Shown here piece after piece: positions 48,755-58,259 of a DNA stretch of 64,000 bases. The position numbers and the translations under genes were made by a program. The number at the start of each line of letters is the position of its first letter. The stretch's first letter is position 1. The notes below the pieces were generated by a model, which saw only the letters and a list, made by a program, of their open reading frames with translations, was not told the DNA's origin and made no database searches. The DNA comes from Roseomonas aerilata DSM 19363 (GTDB lineage Bacteria > Pseudomonadota > Alphaproteobacteria > Acetobacterales > Acetobacteraceae): positions 31,121 to 95,120 of the forward strand of contig NZ_JONP01000019.1 of the NCBI RefSeq assembly GCF_000711725.1, read 5' to 3'.

Positions 48755-50596
48755 GTGAGCAGCATCCTGCCGCAACTGCTGACCGGGCTCGCCACCGCCT
48801 CGTCGCTCTTCCTTATTTCCGCCGGGCTGACGATCATCTTCGGCGTCAGCCGAATCGTGAACTTCTCCCACGGCAGCCTGATGATGCTCGGCGCCTATAT
48901 CGGCTGGAGCATTCTGACGCGGCTGCCGCGCGAGCCCGAGTGGTTCGCGCTCGGCATCCTCGCGACGGCGCTCGCCACCGCCCTGATCGGCGTGGTGCTG
49001 GAGATGGCGGTGCTGCGCCGCGTCTATCGCTCGCCCGAGCTGTTCCAGCTGCTGGCCACCTTCGGCGTGGTGCTGATCATCCAGGACGTGACGCTCCTGC
49101 TCTGGGGCCCCACGGAGCTGCCGCTGCCGCGCCCGCGCTGGCTGCGCGGCTTCGTGGAGGTGGCGGGAAGCCGCTTTCCGCTCTACGACCTCGTGCTCAT
49201 CGCCATCGGGCCCCTCGTGCTCGGGCTGCTCTGGCTCGCGCTCAACCGCACGCGCTGGGGCACGCTGGTGCGCGCGGCGACGCTCGACCGCGAGATGGTG
49301 GCGGCGCTCGGGGTGGACCAGCGGCGGCTCTTCACCTCCGTCTTCGCGCTCGGCGCGGGTCTGGCGGGGCTCGGGGGCGCGCTTTCGCTGCCGAATGCCT
49401 CGGCCAATCTCGGCATCGATCTTTCAGTCATCGCGGACGCCTTCGTGGTGGTGGTGGTGGGCGGCCTCGGCAGCCTGCCCGGCGCCTTCCTGGCGAGCGT
49501 GCTGATCGGCGTGCTGCAGGCCTTCGGCATCGTGCTGGTGCCGAAGATAACGCTCGTGCTCGTCTTCCTCGTCATGGCGGTGGTGCTCGTGTTCCGCCCC
49601 AACGGCTTGCTCGGCCGCCCGCAGACCGAGGCGCGGGAGGCGACCGTGGCCGCCCCCGTCGTGCGGCCGGCGCCGCCCGCACTGCGCCTGCTCGGCGCGG
49701 CGGCGCTGGCGCTAGCGGTGGCGGCGCCCTTCATCGTCGGCGGCTACTACCTCACGGTGCTGACGGATGCCTGCGTGGCCATCCTCTTCGCCGCCAGCCT
49801 GCACTTCATGATGGGGCCGGGCGGCATGGCGAGCTTCGGCCACGCCGCCTGGTTCGGCATCGGCGCCTATGCCGCGGGACTGCTGCTGCACTGGGCGGGG
49901 GCGCCGATGCCGCTCGGCCTGCTGGCTGCGCCGGTCGCGGCGGGGATCGTGTCGGGGCTGTTCGGCTGGTTCGTCGTGCGGCTCTCGGGCGTCTATCTCG
50001 CCATGCTGACGCTCGCCTTCGCGCAGATCGCCTGGGCCGTCTCCTTCCAGTGGGTGGAGGTGACCGGGGGCGACAACGGGCTGCTCGGCGTCTGGCCGCC
50101 GGACTGGGCGCGCGATCCGCGCCCCTACTACTGGATGGCGCTCGCGCTCTCGGTCGGCGTCGCGTTGCTGCTACGGCGCGCGCTCTACGCGCCCTACGGC
50201 TACGCGCTGCGGGCGGCGCGGGATTCGGCGCCGCGCGCCCGCGCCATCGGGCTGGACGTCGAGCGGCTGCGGATCGTGGCCCTGGTGATCGCGGGCGCCG
50301 CCTGCGGGCTGGGCGGCGCGATCTTCGCCTATGGCAAGGGCGGCGTCTTCCCGACCTACATCTCCATCCCGCACTCGGTGGAGGCGCTGCTGATGGTGCT
50401 GCTCGGCGGATTGCAGACGGTCGCCGGGCCCATCATCGGCGCGCTGGTCTATACAGGACTGGCCGATATCCTCGTGCGCTCCACCGATCTCTGGCGGCTG
50501 GTGCTCGGCGCGGTGATCGTGGTGCTGGTGGTCGCCTTCCCCGAGGGCATCGCGGGCGCCGTGCGCCGGCTTTGGCTGCGGGGCCGCGAGGCATGA
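48755..50596 (+). CDS. Fused LivH-LivM-type ABC transporter permease
   Basis: GTG 48755 starts a 613-residue membrane protein. The first half (to about 290) is a LivH-type permease: LTIIFGVSRIVNFSHGSLMMLGAY, AATLDREMVAALGVDQRRLF, VVVGGLGSLPGAFLAS and VFRPNGLLG. After a short linker (RPQTEAREATVAAPVV) the second half is a LivM-type permease: HFMMGPGGMASFGHAAWFGIGAYAAG, LSGVYLAMLTLAFAQIAW, ALRAARDSAPRARAIGLDVERLRI. These are separate genes in E. coli. The stop overlaps the livG start in ATGA. It transports the ligand of the preceding binding protein. Confidence 0.93.
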   Translation: MSSILPQLLTGLATASSLFLISAGLTIIFGVSRIVNFSHGSLMMLGAYIGWSILTRLPREPEWFALGILATALATALIGVVLEMAVLRRVYRSPELFQLLATFGVVLIIQDVTLLLWGPTELPLPRPRWLRGFVEVAGSRFPLYDLVLIAIGPLVLGLLWLALNRTRWGTLVRAATLDREMVAALGVDQRRLFTSVFALGAGLAGLGGALSLPNASANLGIDLSVIADAFVVVVVGGLGSLPGAFLASVLIGVLQAFGIVLVPKITLVLVFLVMAVVLVFRPNGLLGRPQTEAREATVAAPVVRPAPPALRLLGAAALALAVAAPFIVGGYYLTVLTDACVAILFAASLHFMMGPGGMASFGHAAWFGIGAYAAGLLLHWAGAPMPLGLLAAPVAAGIVSGLFGWFVVRLSGVYLAMLTLAFAQIAWAVSFQWVEVTGGDNGLLGVWPPDWARDPRPYYWMALALSVGVALLLRRALYAPYGYALRAARDSAPRARAIGLDVERLRIVALVIAGAACGLGGAIFAYGKGGVFPTYISIPHSVEALLMVLLGGLQTVAGPIIGALVYTGLADILVRSTDLWRLVLGAVIVVLVVAFPEGIAGAVRRLWLRGREA

Positions 50597-51345
50597 GCGT
50601 TCTCTCCGTCCAGGGGTTGGGTAAATCCTTCGGTGGCGTGCGGGCGGTGTCAGACGTGTCCTTTTCCGTCGCGCCCGGCGAGATGCTGGCGCTGATCGGG
50701 CCGAACGGCGCGGGCAAGTCCACCCTGTTCAACATGGTGGGCGGGCAACTTCAGCCCGATGCGGGTTCCGTCACGCTGGGCGGCGCCACCATCAGCGGGC
50801 TCGGCCCCCGCGCCGTCGCGCGGCAGGGGGTGGGGCGCACCTTCCAGATCACCGCCACCTTCGGCTCGATGACGGTGCGCGAGAACGTGCAGATGGCGAT
50901 CCTCTCGCACCGCCGGGAGATTTGGCGCTTCTGGCGTCCCGCCGCAGAGCGCTTCGGGGACGAGGCCGACGCGCTGCTCGCCCAGGTGGGGCTGGAGGTG
51001 CAGGCGGAGCGGGCGACGGGCGTGCTCGCCTATGGGGACCTCAAGCGGCTGGAACTGGCGGTGGCGCTCGGCAATGCGCCGAGGCTGCTGCTGATGGACG
51101 AGCCGACCGCCGGCATGGCGCCCGCCGAGCGCGTCGCCCTCATGCAACTCACCCGGCGCCTGGCGACGGAGCGCGGCATTGCCGTGCTCTTCACCGAGCA
51201 CGACATGGACGTGGTCTTCGACGTGGCGGATCGCATCCTTGTCCTCGACCGCGGCGCGCTGATCGCCGAGGGCGACGGGCCCGCCATCCGCGCCAACCCC
51301 GCTGTGCGCGCGGTCTATCTCGGCACCGGGTCGGGGGGGCACTGA
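50593..51345 (+). CDS. livG: LivG-type ABC transporter ATPase
   Basis: This 250-aa ATPase starts at ATG 50593 within the permease stop (ATGA). Walker A GPNGAGKST, the Q-loop region GVGRTFQ, the signature LAYGDLKRLELAVAL (a LivG variant of LSGGQ), Walker B LLLMDEPTAGMAP and the switch FTEHDMDVVF are all present. It pairs with livF; the TGATG junction shares one base. Confidence 0.95.
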   Translation: MSVLSVQGLGKSFGGVRAVSDVSFSVAPGEMLALIGPNGAGKSTLFNMVGGQLQPDAGSVTLGGATISGLGPRAVARQGVGRTFQITATFGSMTVRENVQMAILSHRREIWRFWRPAAERFGDEADALLAQVGLEVQAERATGVLAYGDLKRLELAVALGNAPRLLLMDEPTAGMAPAERVALMQLTRRLATERGIAVLFTEHDMDVVFDVADRILVLDRGALIAEGDGPAIRANPAVRAVYLGTGSGGH

Positions 51346-52046
51346 TGCTCGCGGTCCACGGGCTGAACACGCATTACGGCCGCGCGCATATCCTGCAGGA
51401 TATGGCGTTCGAGGTCGGCGCCGGGGAGGCGATGGTCCTGCTCGGCCGCAACGGCGCGGGCAAGAGCACGGCGATGAAGTCGATCATCGGCCTCGTGCAG
51501 CCGACCAGCGGGCGCATCCTCTTCGGCGGGCGCGACATCGCGGGGGAGGCGCCGCACCGCATCGCGCGCTCCGGCCTCGGCTACGTGCCGGAGGATCGGC
51601 GCGTCTTCGCGGACCTGACGGTGATGGAGAACCTCGAGGTCGGCCGCCAGCCGGCGCGCGAAGGCCTGCGCCCCTGGACGCCGGCGCGCCTCTTCGAGCT
51701 CTTTCCGAATCTCGGGCGGATGCGGGACCGTCCGGGCGGGCGGATGAGTGGCGGCGAGCAGCAGATGCTGACCATCGCCCGCACCCTCATGGGCAACCCG
51801 CGCCTCGTGCTGCTGGACGAGCCGAGCGAGGGGCTGGCCCCGGTGATCGTGCAGGCGATGGCCGAGGCGATCCTCGCCCTGAAGGCGGAGGGGCTGACCA
51901 TCCTGCTGGCCGAGCAGAACTCCCACTTCGCCGAAGGCATCGCTGACCGCGCGACGGTGGTGGAGAAGGGCCGCGCCGTCTGGTCCGGCACCATGGCGGC
52001 GCTGCGGGCGGACGAGTCCGTGCGCGCGCAGTACCTGGCGCTGTGA
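51345..52046 (+). CDS. livF: LivF-type ABC transporter ATPase
   Basis: The 233-aa second ATPase starts at ATG 51345, overlapping the livG stop by one base. It has LNTHYGRAHILQDM, Walker A GRNGAGKST, GYVPEDRRVFADLTVMENL, the signature MSGGEQQMLTIARTL, Walker B LVLLDEPSEGLAP and LLAEQNSHFA. These are the standard LivF features. It ends one base before the convergent MetX-like gene. Confidence 0.95.
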   Translation: MLAVHGLNTHYGRAHILQDMAFEVGAGEAMVLLGRNGAGKSTAMKSIIGLVQPTSGRILFGGRDIAGEAPHRIARSGLGYVPEDRRVFADLTVMENLEVGRQPAREGLRPWTPARLFELFPNLGRMRDRPGGRMSGGEQQMLTIARTLMGNPRLVLLDEPSEGLAPVIVQAMAEAILALKAEGLTILLAEQNSHFAEGIADRATVVEKGRAVWSGTMAALRADESVRAQYLAL

Positions 52047-52047
52047 C

Positions 52048-53055
52048 CTAGTCCAGCCATTCCTCCACGCAGCGGCGGAGGAAGGCGGTGTCCTCGGGGT
52101 TGTCGGCGGGGTTGCCGGCGCGGTGGCCCCAGATGCTGGGAATGGGGCGCAGCGCGGCGCTCCGCAGATGCGGCAGCTCCGCCTCGTTGTCGGCCACGCG
52201 GAAATAAAGGTCCGTCGCGCCGGGGACGAGCATGACGCGCGCGGTGATGGCGCCGAGCGCCGCCGTCAGGTCGCCGCCAAAGACCGGATTGTCGCTGATG
52301 TCGCCTGCGTTCCAGCAGCGCATCTGCGCGAGCAGGTTGGCCGCCCGCTTCGCGTCGTAGCGTCGCTCCCAGGTCTGCAGGTAGGATTCGATGTCGGGCG
52401 TCGCCGGGCTCAGGTGCAGTCCAGCGCGGTAGAAGTCCTGGCTCATCGCCCAGCCCGCGTAGTTGCGGCCGAAGGCGCGCAGGGCCGCTACCGGCTGGTC
52501 GGAGAAGCTGCCGTCGCCCCTGTATTCCGGCGCCGCCTCCAGGATTGCCATCTGCGCGCGCAGGAAAACCTGATTGTGGACCGCCGTGCGCGCGCTGCCG
52601 CAGACGACGAAGGCGGCCTCCACCGCTTCCGGAAACAGCGCGGCCCAGTGATAGGCCTGCTGCGCGCCCATGGACCAGCCATAGACCGCCCGCAGCCGCT
52701 CGATCCCGAAGATCTCGCGCAGCAGGCGGCGCTGGGCATGGACGTTGTCGTAGGCGGTGACGAGCGCCGGGTAGTCCGGCGTCTCCGCGGGGGAGGAGGA
52801 CACGCCGTTGCCGAACATATCCACCTGCACGACGAACCAGCGCGACGGGTCCAGCACGCCGGATGGACCGACGAGCCATTCCAGTTCCGCTGTCGTCGCG
52901 CCGTAACTCGTGGGATAGAGCACGACGTTGTCGCGCGCGGGGGAGAGCGTGCCGTGCGTGCGCCAGGCGAGCGTCGCGCCCGCGATGGTGCCGCCCTTGA
53001 GCACCGGGAGATCGCCAAGGGCGTGGCGCCCGCTGCTTTTGGGCCATTCAGTCAT
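52048..53055 (-). CDS. Alpha/beta hydrolase of the homoserine O-acetyltransferase (MetX) group
   Basis: The 335-aa protein has the layout of MetX-like acyltransferases: AGATLAWRTHGTLSPARDNVVLYPTSYG, WFVVQVDMFGNGVSSSPAETPDYP, the nucleophile elbow VYGWSMGAQQAYHWA, a lid region, LVPGATDLYFRVADNEAE with the catalytic aspartate, and a late histidine in SIWGHRAGNP. Many relatives are plain hydrolases, so the acetyltransferase activity is uncertain. It is convergent with livF and upstream-linked on the same strand with a Bug receptor (62 bases apart). Confidence 0.85.
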   Translation of the reverse strand: MTEWPKSSGRHALGDLPVLKGGTIAGATLAWRTHGTLSPARDNVVLYPTSYGATTAELEWLVGPSGVLDPSRWFVVQVDMFGNGVSSSPAETPDYPALVTAYDNVHAQRRLLREIFGIERLRAVYGWSMGAQQAYHWAALFPEAVEAAFVVCGSARTAVHNQVFLRAQMAILEAAPEYRGDGSFSDQPVAALRAFGRNYAGWAMSQDFYRAGLHLSPATPDIESYLQTWERRYDAKRAANLLAQMRCWNAGDISDNPVFGGDLTAALGAITARVMLVPGATDLYFRVADNEAELPHLRSAALRPIPSIWGHRAGNPADNPEDTAFLRRCVEEWLD

Positions 53056-53117
53056 GCATCGTCTCCGGCTGTGCGGCGAGGTTCAACCGAAGCCGCGCCC
53101 CGCCGCAAGCCGCTGGC

Positions 53118-54104
53118 TTAGTCCAGCTTCAGGCCGATGCGCTTCACGATGTTGGTGTAAAGGCCGAACTCCCGGTCGAGGAAGGCGCGGGTGGAGGCCG
53201 GGCTGCTGTCCAGCACGGGGGTCGTGCCCGTGCTCTCCAGCCGCTCGCGCACGCGGGGCTCGGCCAGGGCGGTGTTGGCGGCCTTGCTCAGGGACTGCGC
53301 CACCTCGTCGGGCAGATCCTTCGGGCCGACCATCACGGTCCAGGTCGTCAGCTCGTAATCCGGCAGCACGGCCTCGGCCACCGTCGGCACCGAGGGGAAG
53401 TTCGCGTCGCGCGTGCGCGTGGTGACCGCCAGCAGCCGCAGCGCCCCGTCCCGCACCTGCCCCACGACGGAGCCGAGCTGGTCCACCGCGTAGAGCGTCT
53501 CGCCCTTGATAAGCGATTCGGCGGTCTGGGAGCCGCCGCGATAGGGCACGTGCTGGGCGCTCGTCCCCGCGAGATTCGCCAGGTAGTCCGCGCCGAGATG
53601 CGACACCCCGCCGACGCCCGAACTCGCGTAGCCGATGCGCCCCGGCTCCGCGCGCAGCCGGTCCACCAGCTGGTTGATCGTCGTGATGCCCGAATTCGCC
53701 GGCACGACCACGCCGAGCGGGCTGGTGCCGACGATGGTGATGGGGGTGAAGTCGCCCGTCGGGTGATAGCGGGCCGAGGCGGCGCCGGAGGCGGGCGCGA
53801 CGGCGAGGGTGGAGGCCGACCCCACCAGCAGCATGTACCCGTCCGGCCGCGCGCGGCGCACGTACTCGGCGCCCAGCGCGCTGCCGGCTCCCGGGCGGTT
53901 CTCCACCAGCGCCCGGCCCTCCGGGGAGAGCAGCGGCCCCAGCCGATCCGCGAGCAGCCGCCCCGCGAGGTCGTTCGCACCGCCGGGGGCGAAGGGGACG
54001 ACGATGGTGATGGGGCGGTCCGGATAGGCGGCCAGGGCCGGGCGGGCGGACAGGATGGCTGCAAACGTGGCGGCCTGCGCGCCGAGGCGGCGTCGGGTGA
54101 TCAT
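53118..54104 (-). CDS. Bug/TctC-family periplasmic solute receptor
   Basis: ATG 54104 lies six bases after GGAGAA; ATG 54110 is an alternative. The 328-aa product has an RRR-containing signal (MITRRRLGAQAATFAAILSARPALA). The mature protein has ITIVVPFAPGGANDLAGRLLAD, VENRPGAGSALGAEYVRRA and HVPYRGGSQTAESLIKGE, the Bug pattern. As with the other Bug gene in the window there are no membrane subunits close by. It precedes the MetX-like gene on the same strand, so the two may act on the same compound. Confidence 0.9.
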   Translation of the reverse strand: MITRRRLGAQAATFAAILSARPALAAYPDRPITIVVPFAPGGANDLAGRLLADRLGPLLSPEGRALVENRPGAGSALGAEYVRRARPDGYMLLVGSASTLAVAPASGAASARYHPTGDFTPITIVGTSPLGVVVPANSGITTINQLVDRLRAEPGRIGYASSGVGGVSHLGADYLANLAGTSAQHVPYRGGSQTAESLIKGETLYAVDQLGSVVGQVRDGALRLLAVTTRTRDANFPSVPTVAEAVLPDYELTTWTVMVGPKDLPDEVAQSLSKAANTALAEPRVRERLESTGTTPVLDSSPASTRAFLDREFGLYTNIVKRIGLKLD

Positions 54105-54171
54105 GGGCATTTCTCCGCTCCGGCCTCTCAGGGCCGGTCGGGCGCCACTCTGCCCCGTGCGGCCTGCGCCG

Positions 54172-54336
54172 TCACGCGTCGCCGACGGTCACCGTCACCT
54201 CGCCCGTGCCCTCGCAGGTGGCGCAGGGCTTGCCGTCGATGCTGCCGGTGCCGCCGCAGGCCGGGCAGGTGTTCGGGGCGGTCTGGGAGGCGTCGTTACC
54301 CGTTTCGTCGCCGGGGCGGGGGGGCTGGTCGGACAT
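54172..54336 (-). CDS. 54-residue protein with DnaJ-type zinc ribbon
   Basis: ATG 54336 is preceded by AGGAGG at ideal distance, and the frame closes at 54172. The translation starts MSDQPPRPGDETGNDASQ, with two C-x-x-C pairs in TCPACGGTGSIDG and PCATCEGTGEV, the CxxCxGxG repeat pattern of the DnaJ zinc domain. One such module binds one zinc ion. It stands between the Bug receptor and cysA on the same strand. Function is unknown; small stand-alone modules of this type occur in proteobacteria. Confidence 0.82.
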   Translation of the reverse strand: MSDQPPRPGDETGNDASQTAPNTCPACGGTGSIDGKPCATCEGTGEVTVTVGDA

Positions 54337-54393
54337 GGGATCCTCCTGGGGCTGCGGACTGAACGCTGCCCAACAGGGGCCGTTGCCGCCGCT

Positions 54394-55437
54394 TCAGCCC
54401 GCCCGCGCCCGGCTGCCGTCCGCCGAAAAGACATGCGCGCCGCTGAGCGAGAGAAGGCAGGAATCCCCACGGGCGAAGTGCTCGCCCGGCGCGGCGACGG
54501 CGTCCAGCACGGCGGCGCCGGCCCCCACCACCAGCCGCGCAGGGCCTTCCACCTCATCCCGCACCAGGCGCACCTGCGCCTCGCCGGCGCCGCGGCGGGC
54601 CACCATCTCGCCCGGCCGCGTGAAGGCGGTGGCCGGGCCATCCGGCAGCGCGGCGGCGATGGGCGCGATGGGCAGGGGGTCGAAGCGCACCACGCCGTCC
54701 CTCACCGCGCAGGGCAGGCGCGCGGCGTCGCCCACGAAGCCCGCGACGAAGGCCGTGGCCGGCTCGCGGAGCAGCGCCGCCGCGGTATCGACCTGCACCA
54801 CGCGCCCGCGCTCCATCACCGCCACGCGGTCGGCCATCTCCATGGCCTCCTCCTGGTCGTGGGTGACGAGGACGCTGGTGATGCCGAGGCCGTCATGCAG
54901 CCCGCGCAGCCAGCGCCGCACCTCCTTGCGCACGAGGGCGTCGAGCGCGCCGAAGGGCTCGTCCAGCAGCAGCAGGCGCGGCTCGATCGCGAGCGCCCGG
55001 GCCAGGGCCACGCGCTGCCGCTGCCCGCCCGAGATCTGCTCGGGGTAGCGCCGCTCCAGCTCCGGCACCTGCACCAGTTCCAGCAGGCGGCGGACGCGCT
55101 GCGCGATCTCGGCGGCGGGCGGCCGCTGGCGCCGCACGCGCAGCCCGAAGGCGACGTTGTCGAAGACGGTCATGTGCCGGAACAGCGCGTAGTGCTGGAA
55201 GACGACGCCGATCCCGCGCTCGCGCGCCGGCACGCCCGCCATGTCGCGGCCCGCGATGTGCAGCGTGCCGGAATCGGTGCCCTCCAGCCCCGCCAGCACC
55301 CTGAGCAGCGTCGTCTTGCCCGAGCCGGAGGGGCCGAGCAGCGCGACGAACTCCCCTTCCGCGACCGAGAGCGAGACGCCATCGAGCGCGGCGAGGTTCC
55401 CGAAGCGGCGCGTCACGCCGCGTACCTCGACGGTCAA
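54394..55437 (-). CDS. cysA: Sulfate/thiosulfate ABC transporter ATPase
   Basis: TTG 55437 overlaps the cysW stop (TTGA), giving 347 aa; the longer open frame reaching 56034 lies across cysW. Motifs: [16 protein letters not shown], Walker [34 protein letters not shown] (the CysA-type Q-loop), signature [15 protein letters not shown], Walker [14 protein letters not shown] and [20 protein letters not shown]-like C-terminal domain follows. It powers CysT-CysW. Confidence 0.95.
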   Translation of the reverse strand: MTVEVRGVTRRFGNLAALDGVSLSVAEGEFVALLGPSGSGKTTLLRVLAGLEGTDSGTLHIAGRDMAGVPARERGIGVVFQHYALFRHMTVFDNVAFGLRVRRQRPPAAEIAQRVRRLLELVQVPELERRYPEQISGGQRQRVALARALAIEPRLLLLDEPFGALDALVRKEVRRWLRGLHDGLGITSVLVTHDQEEAMEMADRVAVMERGRVVQVDTAAALLREPATAFVAGFVGDAARLPCAVRDGVVRFDPLPIAPIAAALPDGPATAFTRPGEMVARRGAGEAQVRLVRDEVEGPARLVVGAGAAVLDAVAAPGEHFARGDSCLLSLSGAHVFSADGSRARAG

Positions 55438-56291
55438 GCGGCATCCCCCGCGTGCAGCCCGGCCCGGCGACCCGCCGCGCGCTCGAGGAGCGCCTTCGCC
55501 GCCAGCGTCACCAGCCCGAGCAGCGCGAGCAGGGCGGCGACGGCGAAGGCGCCGGCAAACTGGTACTCGTTGTAGAGGATCTCGACATGTAGCGGCACCG
55601 TGTTGGTCTCTCCCCGGATATGGCCGGACACGACCGACACTGCGCCGAACTCCCCCATCGCGCGGGCGTTGCACAGCAGCACGCCCGCCAGCAGCGCCCA
55701 GCGCACGCCGGGCAGCGTCACCATCAGGAAGGTCTGCAGCCCGCCCGCGCCGAGCGTCGCGGCCGCTTCCTCCTCGTCGCGCCCCTGCTCGGCCATCAGC
55801 GGCATCACCGTGCGGGCGACGAAGGGGAAGGTGACGAAGAGCGTCGCCAGCACGAGGCCCGGCAGGGCGAAAATGATCTGGATGTCGCGCGCTTCCAGCC
55901 AGGGGCCGAACCAGCCGCGCGCGCCGAACATCAGCACGAAGGACAGCCCGGCGATCACCGGGGATACGGAGAAGGGCAGGTCGATCAGCGCGGTCAGCAG
56001 CCGCTTGCCCGGGAAGTCGAACTTGGCGACGCACCAGGCCGCGGCGAGCCCGCCGACAAGGTTCACCGGCACGGTGATGGCGGCCACGATCAGCGTCAGC
56101 CGGATGGCCGCCAGCGTGTCGGGCTCGGCCAGCGCCTCCAGCGCCACCGGCAGGCCGCGCCGCAGCGCCTCGACGAAGACGGCGGCGAGCGGCAGCGCGA
56201 GGAGGAGGAGCGCGACGAGGATCGCGGCCCCCGCGACGAGCCGGCGCGCCAGGGGCGAATCCTGCGTCGCCGGGCGGAAGGTCTCCCTCAT
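55434..56291 (-). CDS. cysW: Sulfate ABC transporter permease CysW
   Basis: ATG 56291 follows GAGGGA and gives 285 aa with about six membrane segments. The EAA loop is [33 protein letters not shown] and [25 protein letters not shown] is the CysW hallmark. It forms a heterodimer with CysT. The stop overlaps the cysA start. Confidence 0.95.
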   Translation of the reverse strand: MRETFRPATQDSPLARRLVAGAAILVALLLLALPLAAVFVEALRRGLPVALEALAEPDTLAAIRLTLIVAAITVPVNLVGGLAAAWCVAKFDFPGKRLLTALIDLPFSVSPVIAGLSFVLMFGARGWFGPWLEARDIQIIFALPGLVLATLFVTFPFVARTVMPLMAEQGRDEEEAAATLGAGGLQTFLMVTLPGVRWALLAGVLLCNARAMGEFGAVSVVSGHIRGETNTVPLHVEILYNEYQFAGAFAVAALLALLGLVTLAAKALLERAAGRRAGLHAGDAA

Positions 56292-56301
56292 CGGCGTTCC
56301 C

Positions 56302-57150
56302 TCATCGGCGGCCCCGCCGAAGCCGGCGCTGCACCAGCTCGATCGCAAGCAGCAGAAGGAAGGAGAGGACGAGCATCGCGAGCCCCACCGCCGCGGCGCC
56401 CGCGTAGTCGTACTGTTCCAGCCGGATGACGATCAGCAGCGGCGCGATTTCCGTCAGCATGGGCAGGTTGCCCGCGATGAAGATGACACTGCCATATTCC
56501 CCGACCGAACGCGCGAAGGCGAGGGAGAAGCCCGTGAGCAGCGCGGGCAGCAGCCCTGGCAGCACCACGCGCAGCACGGTCTGCGCCCGGGTGGCGCCCA
56601 GCGTCGCTGCCGCCTCCTCCGCCTCGGCTGCCATGTCGCGCAGCACAGGCTCCACGGTGCGGACGATAAAGGGCAGGCTGACGAACATCAGCGCGAGCAC
56701 GACGCCCGCGCGGGTAAAGGCGATCTTCCAGCCGAAGAGCTCGGCCAGCGGCCCGCCGACCCAGCCGTTCGGCGCCGCGATCGCCGTCAGCGCGATGCCG
56801 GCGACCGCCGTGGGCAGAGCGAAGGGCAGGTCCAGCGCCGCGTCGAGGATCCCCCGTCCCGGGAAGCGCAGCCGCACCACGGCCCAGGCCAGCAGCAGCC
56901 CCAGCGGAAGGTTCAGCAGCGCCGCCAGCAGCGCCGCGCCGAAGGAGAGCCCCAGCGCCGCGACCACCCGCTCCTCGCTCAGCGAGGCGATCAGCCCGGC
57001 CGGCCCGAGCTCCAGCGGCCGCAGCGCCAGCGCCGCCAGCGGAATGAGCACGATGACGGCGAGCCAGAGAAGGGTGACCGCGAGGGTCGCGCGGAAGCCC
57101 GGGATGGCCCGGGCCCGCGCGCCGCGGCCCGCGGGAAGCGATGCGCTCAC
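56302..57150 (-). CDS. cysT: Sulfate ABC transporter permease CysT
   Basis: GTG 57150 overlaps the binding-protein stop (GTGA), giving 282 aa with six membrane segments. [49 protein letters not shown] (EAA loop) and [18 protein letters not shown] identify CysT. It ends 10 bases before cysW. The open frame extending to 58005 is not part of the gene. Confidence 0.94.
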   Translation of the reverse strand: MSASLPAGRGARARAIPGFRATLAVTLLWLAVIVLIPLAALALRPLELGPAGLIASLSEERVVAALGLSFGAALLAALLNLPLGLLLAWAVVRLRFPGRGILDAALDLPFALPTAVAGIALTAIAAPNGWVGGPLAELFGWKIAFTRAGVVLALMFVSLPFIVRTVEPVLRDMAAEAEEAAATLGATRAQTVLRVVLPGLLPALLTGFSLAFARSVGEYGSVIFIAGNLPMLTEIAPLLIVIRLEQYDYAGAAAVGLAMLVLSFLLLLAIELVQRRLRRGRR

Positions 57151-58151
57151 CGTGCCGCCCGCATCACGCGGTCGAAGCTGCCGCCATCGGCGAAATGGGC
57201 CGCCTGCGCCTTCGCCCATCCGCCGAAGCGGTCGTCCACCGTCACGAGCTCCATCGCCGGGAAGCGCGCGGCATTGGCGGCCAGCACCGCCGGGTCGCGC
57301 GGGCGGTAGAAGTGCTTCGCGGCCAGCGCCTGCCCCTCGGGCGTGTAGAGGCCCTGGAGGTAAGCCTCCGCGACCTCGCGCGTGCCCCGCCGGTCCACGA
57401 TGCGGTCCACCACCGCGACGGAGGGCTCGGCGAGGATGGTGACGGAGGGGAAGACCGTGTCGAACTTGTCCGCGCCGAATTCCTGGGTGGCCAGGTAGGC
57501 CTCGTTCTCCCAGGCCAGCAGCACGTCGCCGAGGCCGCGCTGGGCGAAGGTGGTGGTGGCCCCGCGCGCGCCGGTGTCCAGCACGGGCACGTTGCGGAAG
57601 AGCCGCGCCATGGCCTCCTCGGCCGCGCCGTCGTTCCCGCCGGGCTGGCGCAGCGCCCAGGCCCAGGCCGCGAGGTAGTTCCAGCGCGCCCCGCCGGAGG
57701 TCTTGGGGTTGGGCGTGATGACCGCGACCCCTGGCCGCAGCAGGTCTCCCCAGTCCTTCAGCCCCTTCGGATTTCCCTTCCGGACGAGGAAGACGATCGT
57801 GCTTGTATAGGGCGCGCTGTTGTGGGGCAGGCGGCCCATCCAGTCCTTCGAGAGCAGGCCGCGCTCCGCCACCTCGTCGATGTCGTAGGAGAGGGCGAGG
57901 GTCAGCACGTCCGCCTGCAGCCCGTCGATGACGGAGCGCGCCTGGCGCCCGGAACCCCCGTGGGAGGTGTTCACCCGCACCGCCTGCCCGCTGCGCGCGC
58001 GCCACGCGGCGGCGAACTGGGCATTGTAGTCGCGATAGAATTCCCGCGTCGGGTCGTAGGAGACATTGAGGAGGGTTGCCGCACCCTGGGCGAGGGCGGG
58101 CGCCGCCAGGGGCAGGGTCGCCGCACTCAGAAGGCTTCGTCGGGTGAGCAT
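57147..58151 (-). CDS. sbp: Sulfate-binding periplasmic protein
   Basis: ATG 58151 lies seven bases after GGAGGACAG and gives 334 aa; the frame reaching 58247 has no ribosome site. The signal is [21 protein letters not shown]. Mature motifs [56 protein letters not shown] and [17 protein letters not shown] are those of Sbp/CysP. It heads the sulfate uptake operon sbp-cysT-cysW-cysA; sulfur-starvation control is expected, and candidate repeats lie upstream. Confidence 0.95.
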   Translation of the reverse strand: MLTRRSLLSAATLPLAAPALAQGAATLLNVSYDPTREFYRDYNAQFAAAWRARSGQAVRVNTSHGGSGRQARSVIDGLQADVLTLALSYDIDEVAERGLLSKDWMGRLPHNSAPYTSTIVFLVRKGNPKGLKDWGDLLRPGVAVITPNPKTSGGARWNYLAAWAWALRQPGGNDGAAEEAMARLFRNVPVLDTGARGATTTFAQRGLGDVLLAWENEAYLATQEFGADKFDTVFPSVTILAEPSVAVVDRIVDRRGTREVAEAYLQGLYTPEGQALAAKHFYRPRDPAVLAANAARFPAMELVTVDDRFGGWAKAQAAHFADGGSFDRVMRAAR

Positions 58152-58210
58152 CGTCCTGTCCTCCTTGCCAAGCATTGGCGGCCGGGCCGATCCCGTCCAG
58201 CGCGCAGGGT

Positions 58211-58247
58211 AATTCACCGAACGATACGCAAGAAAAGAAAAATTCAC
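58211..58247. promoter_or_regulatory. Direct AATTCAC repeats upstream of the sulfate operon
   Basis: AATTCAC occurs at 58211-58217 and again at 58241-58247, exactly 30 bases (about three helical turns) apart, within an AT-rich patch that stands out between tadA and sbp. It lies 60-96 bases upstream of the sbp start on the minus strand. It is a reasonable binding site for a sulfur regulator; which one is unknown. Confidence 0.45.
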
Positions 58248-58259
58248 GCTATGAAGAGG

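Noticed and set aside
48940..50592. Long plus-strand open frame preceding livG
   Set aside because: It overlaps the permease in another frame and has no ribosome site or family match; livG starts at 50593.
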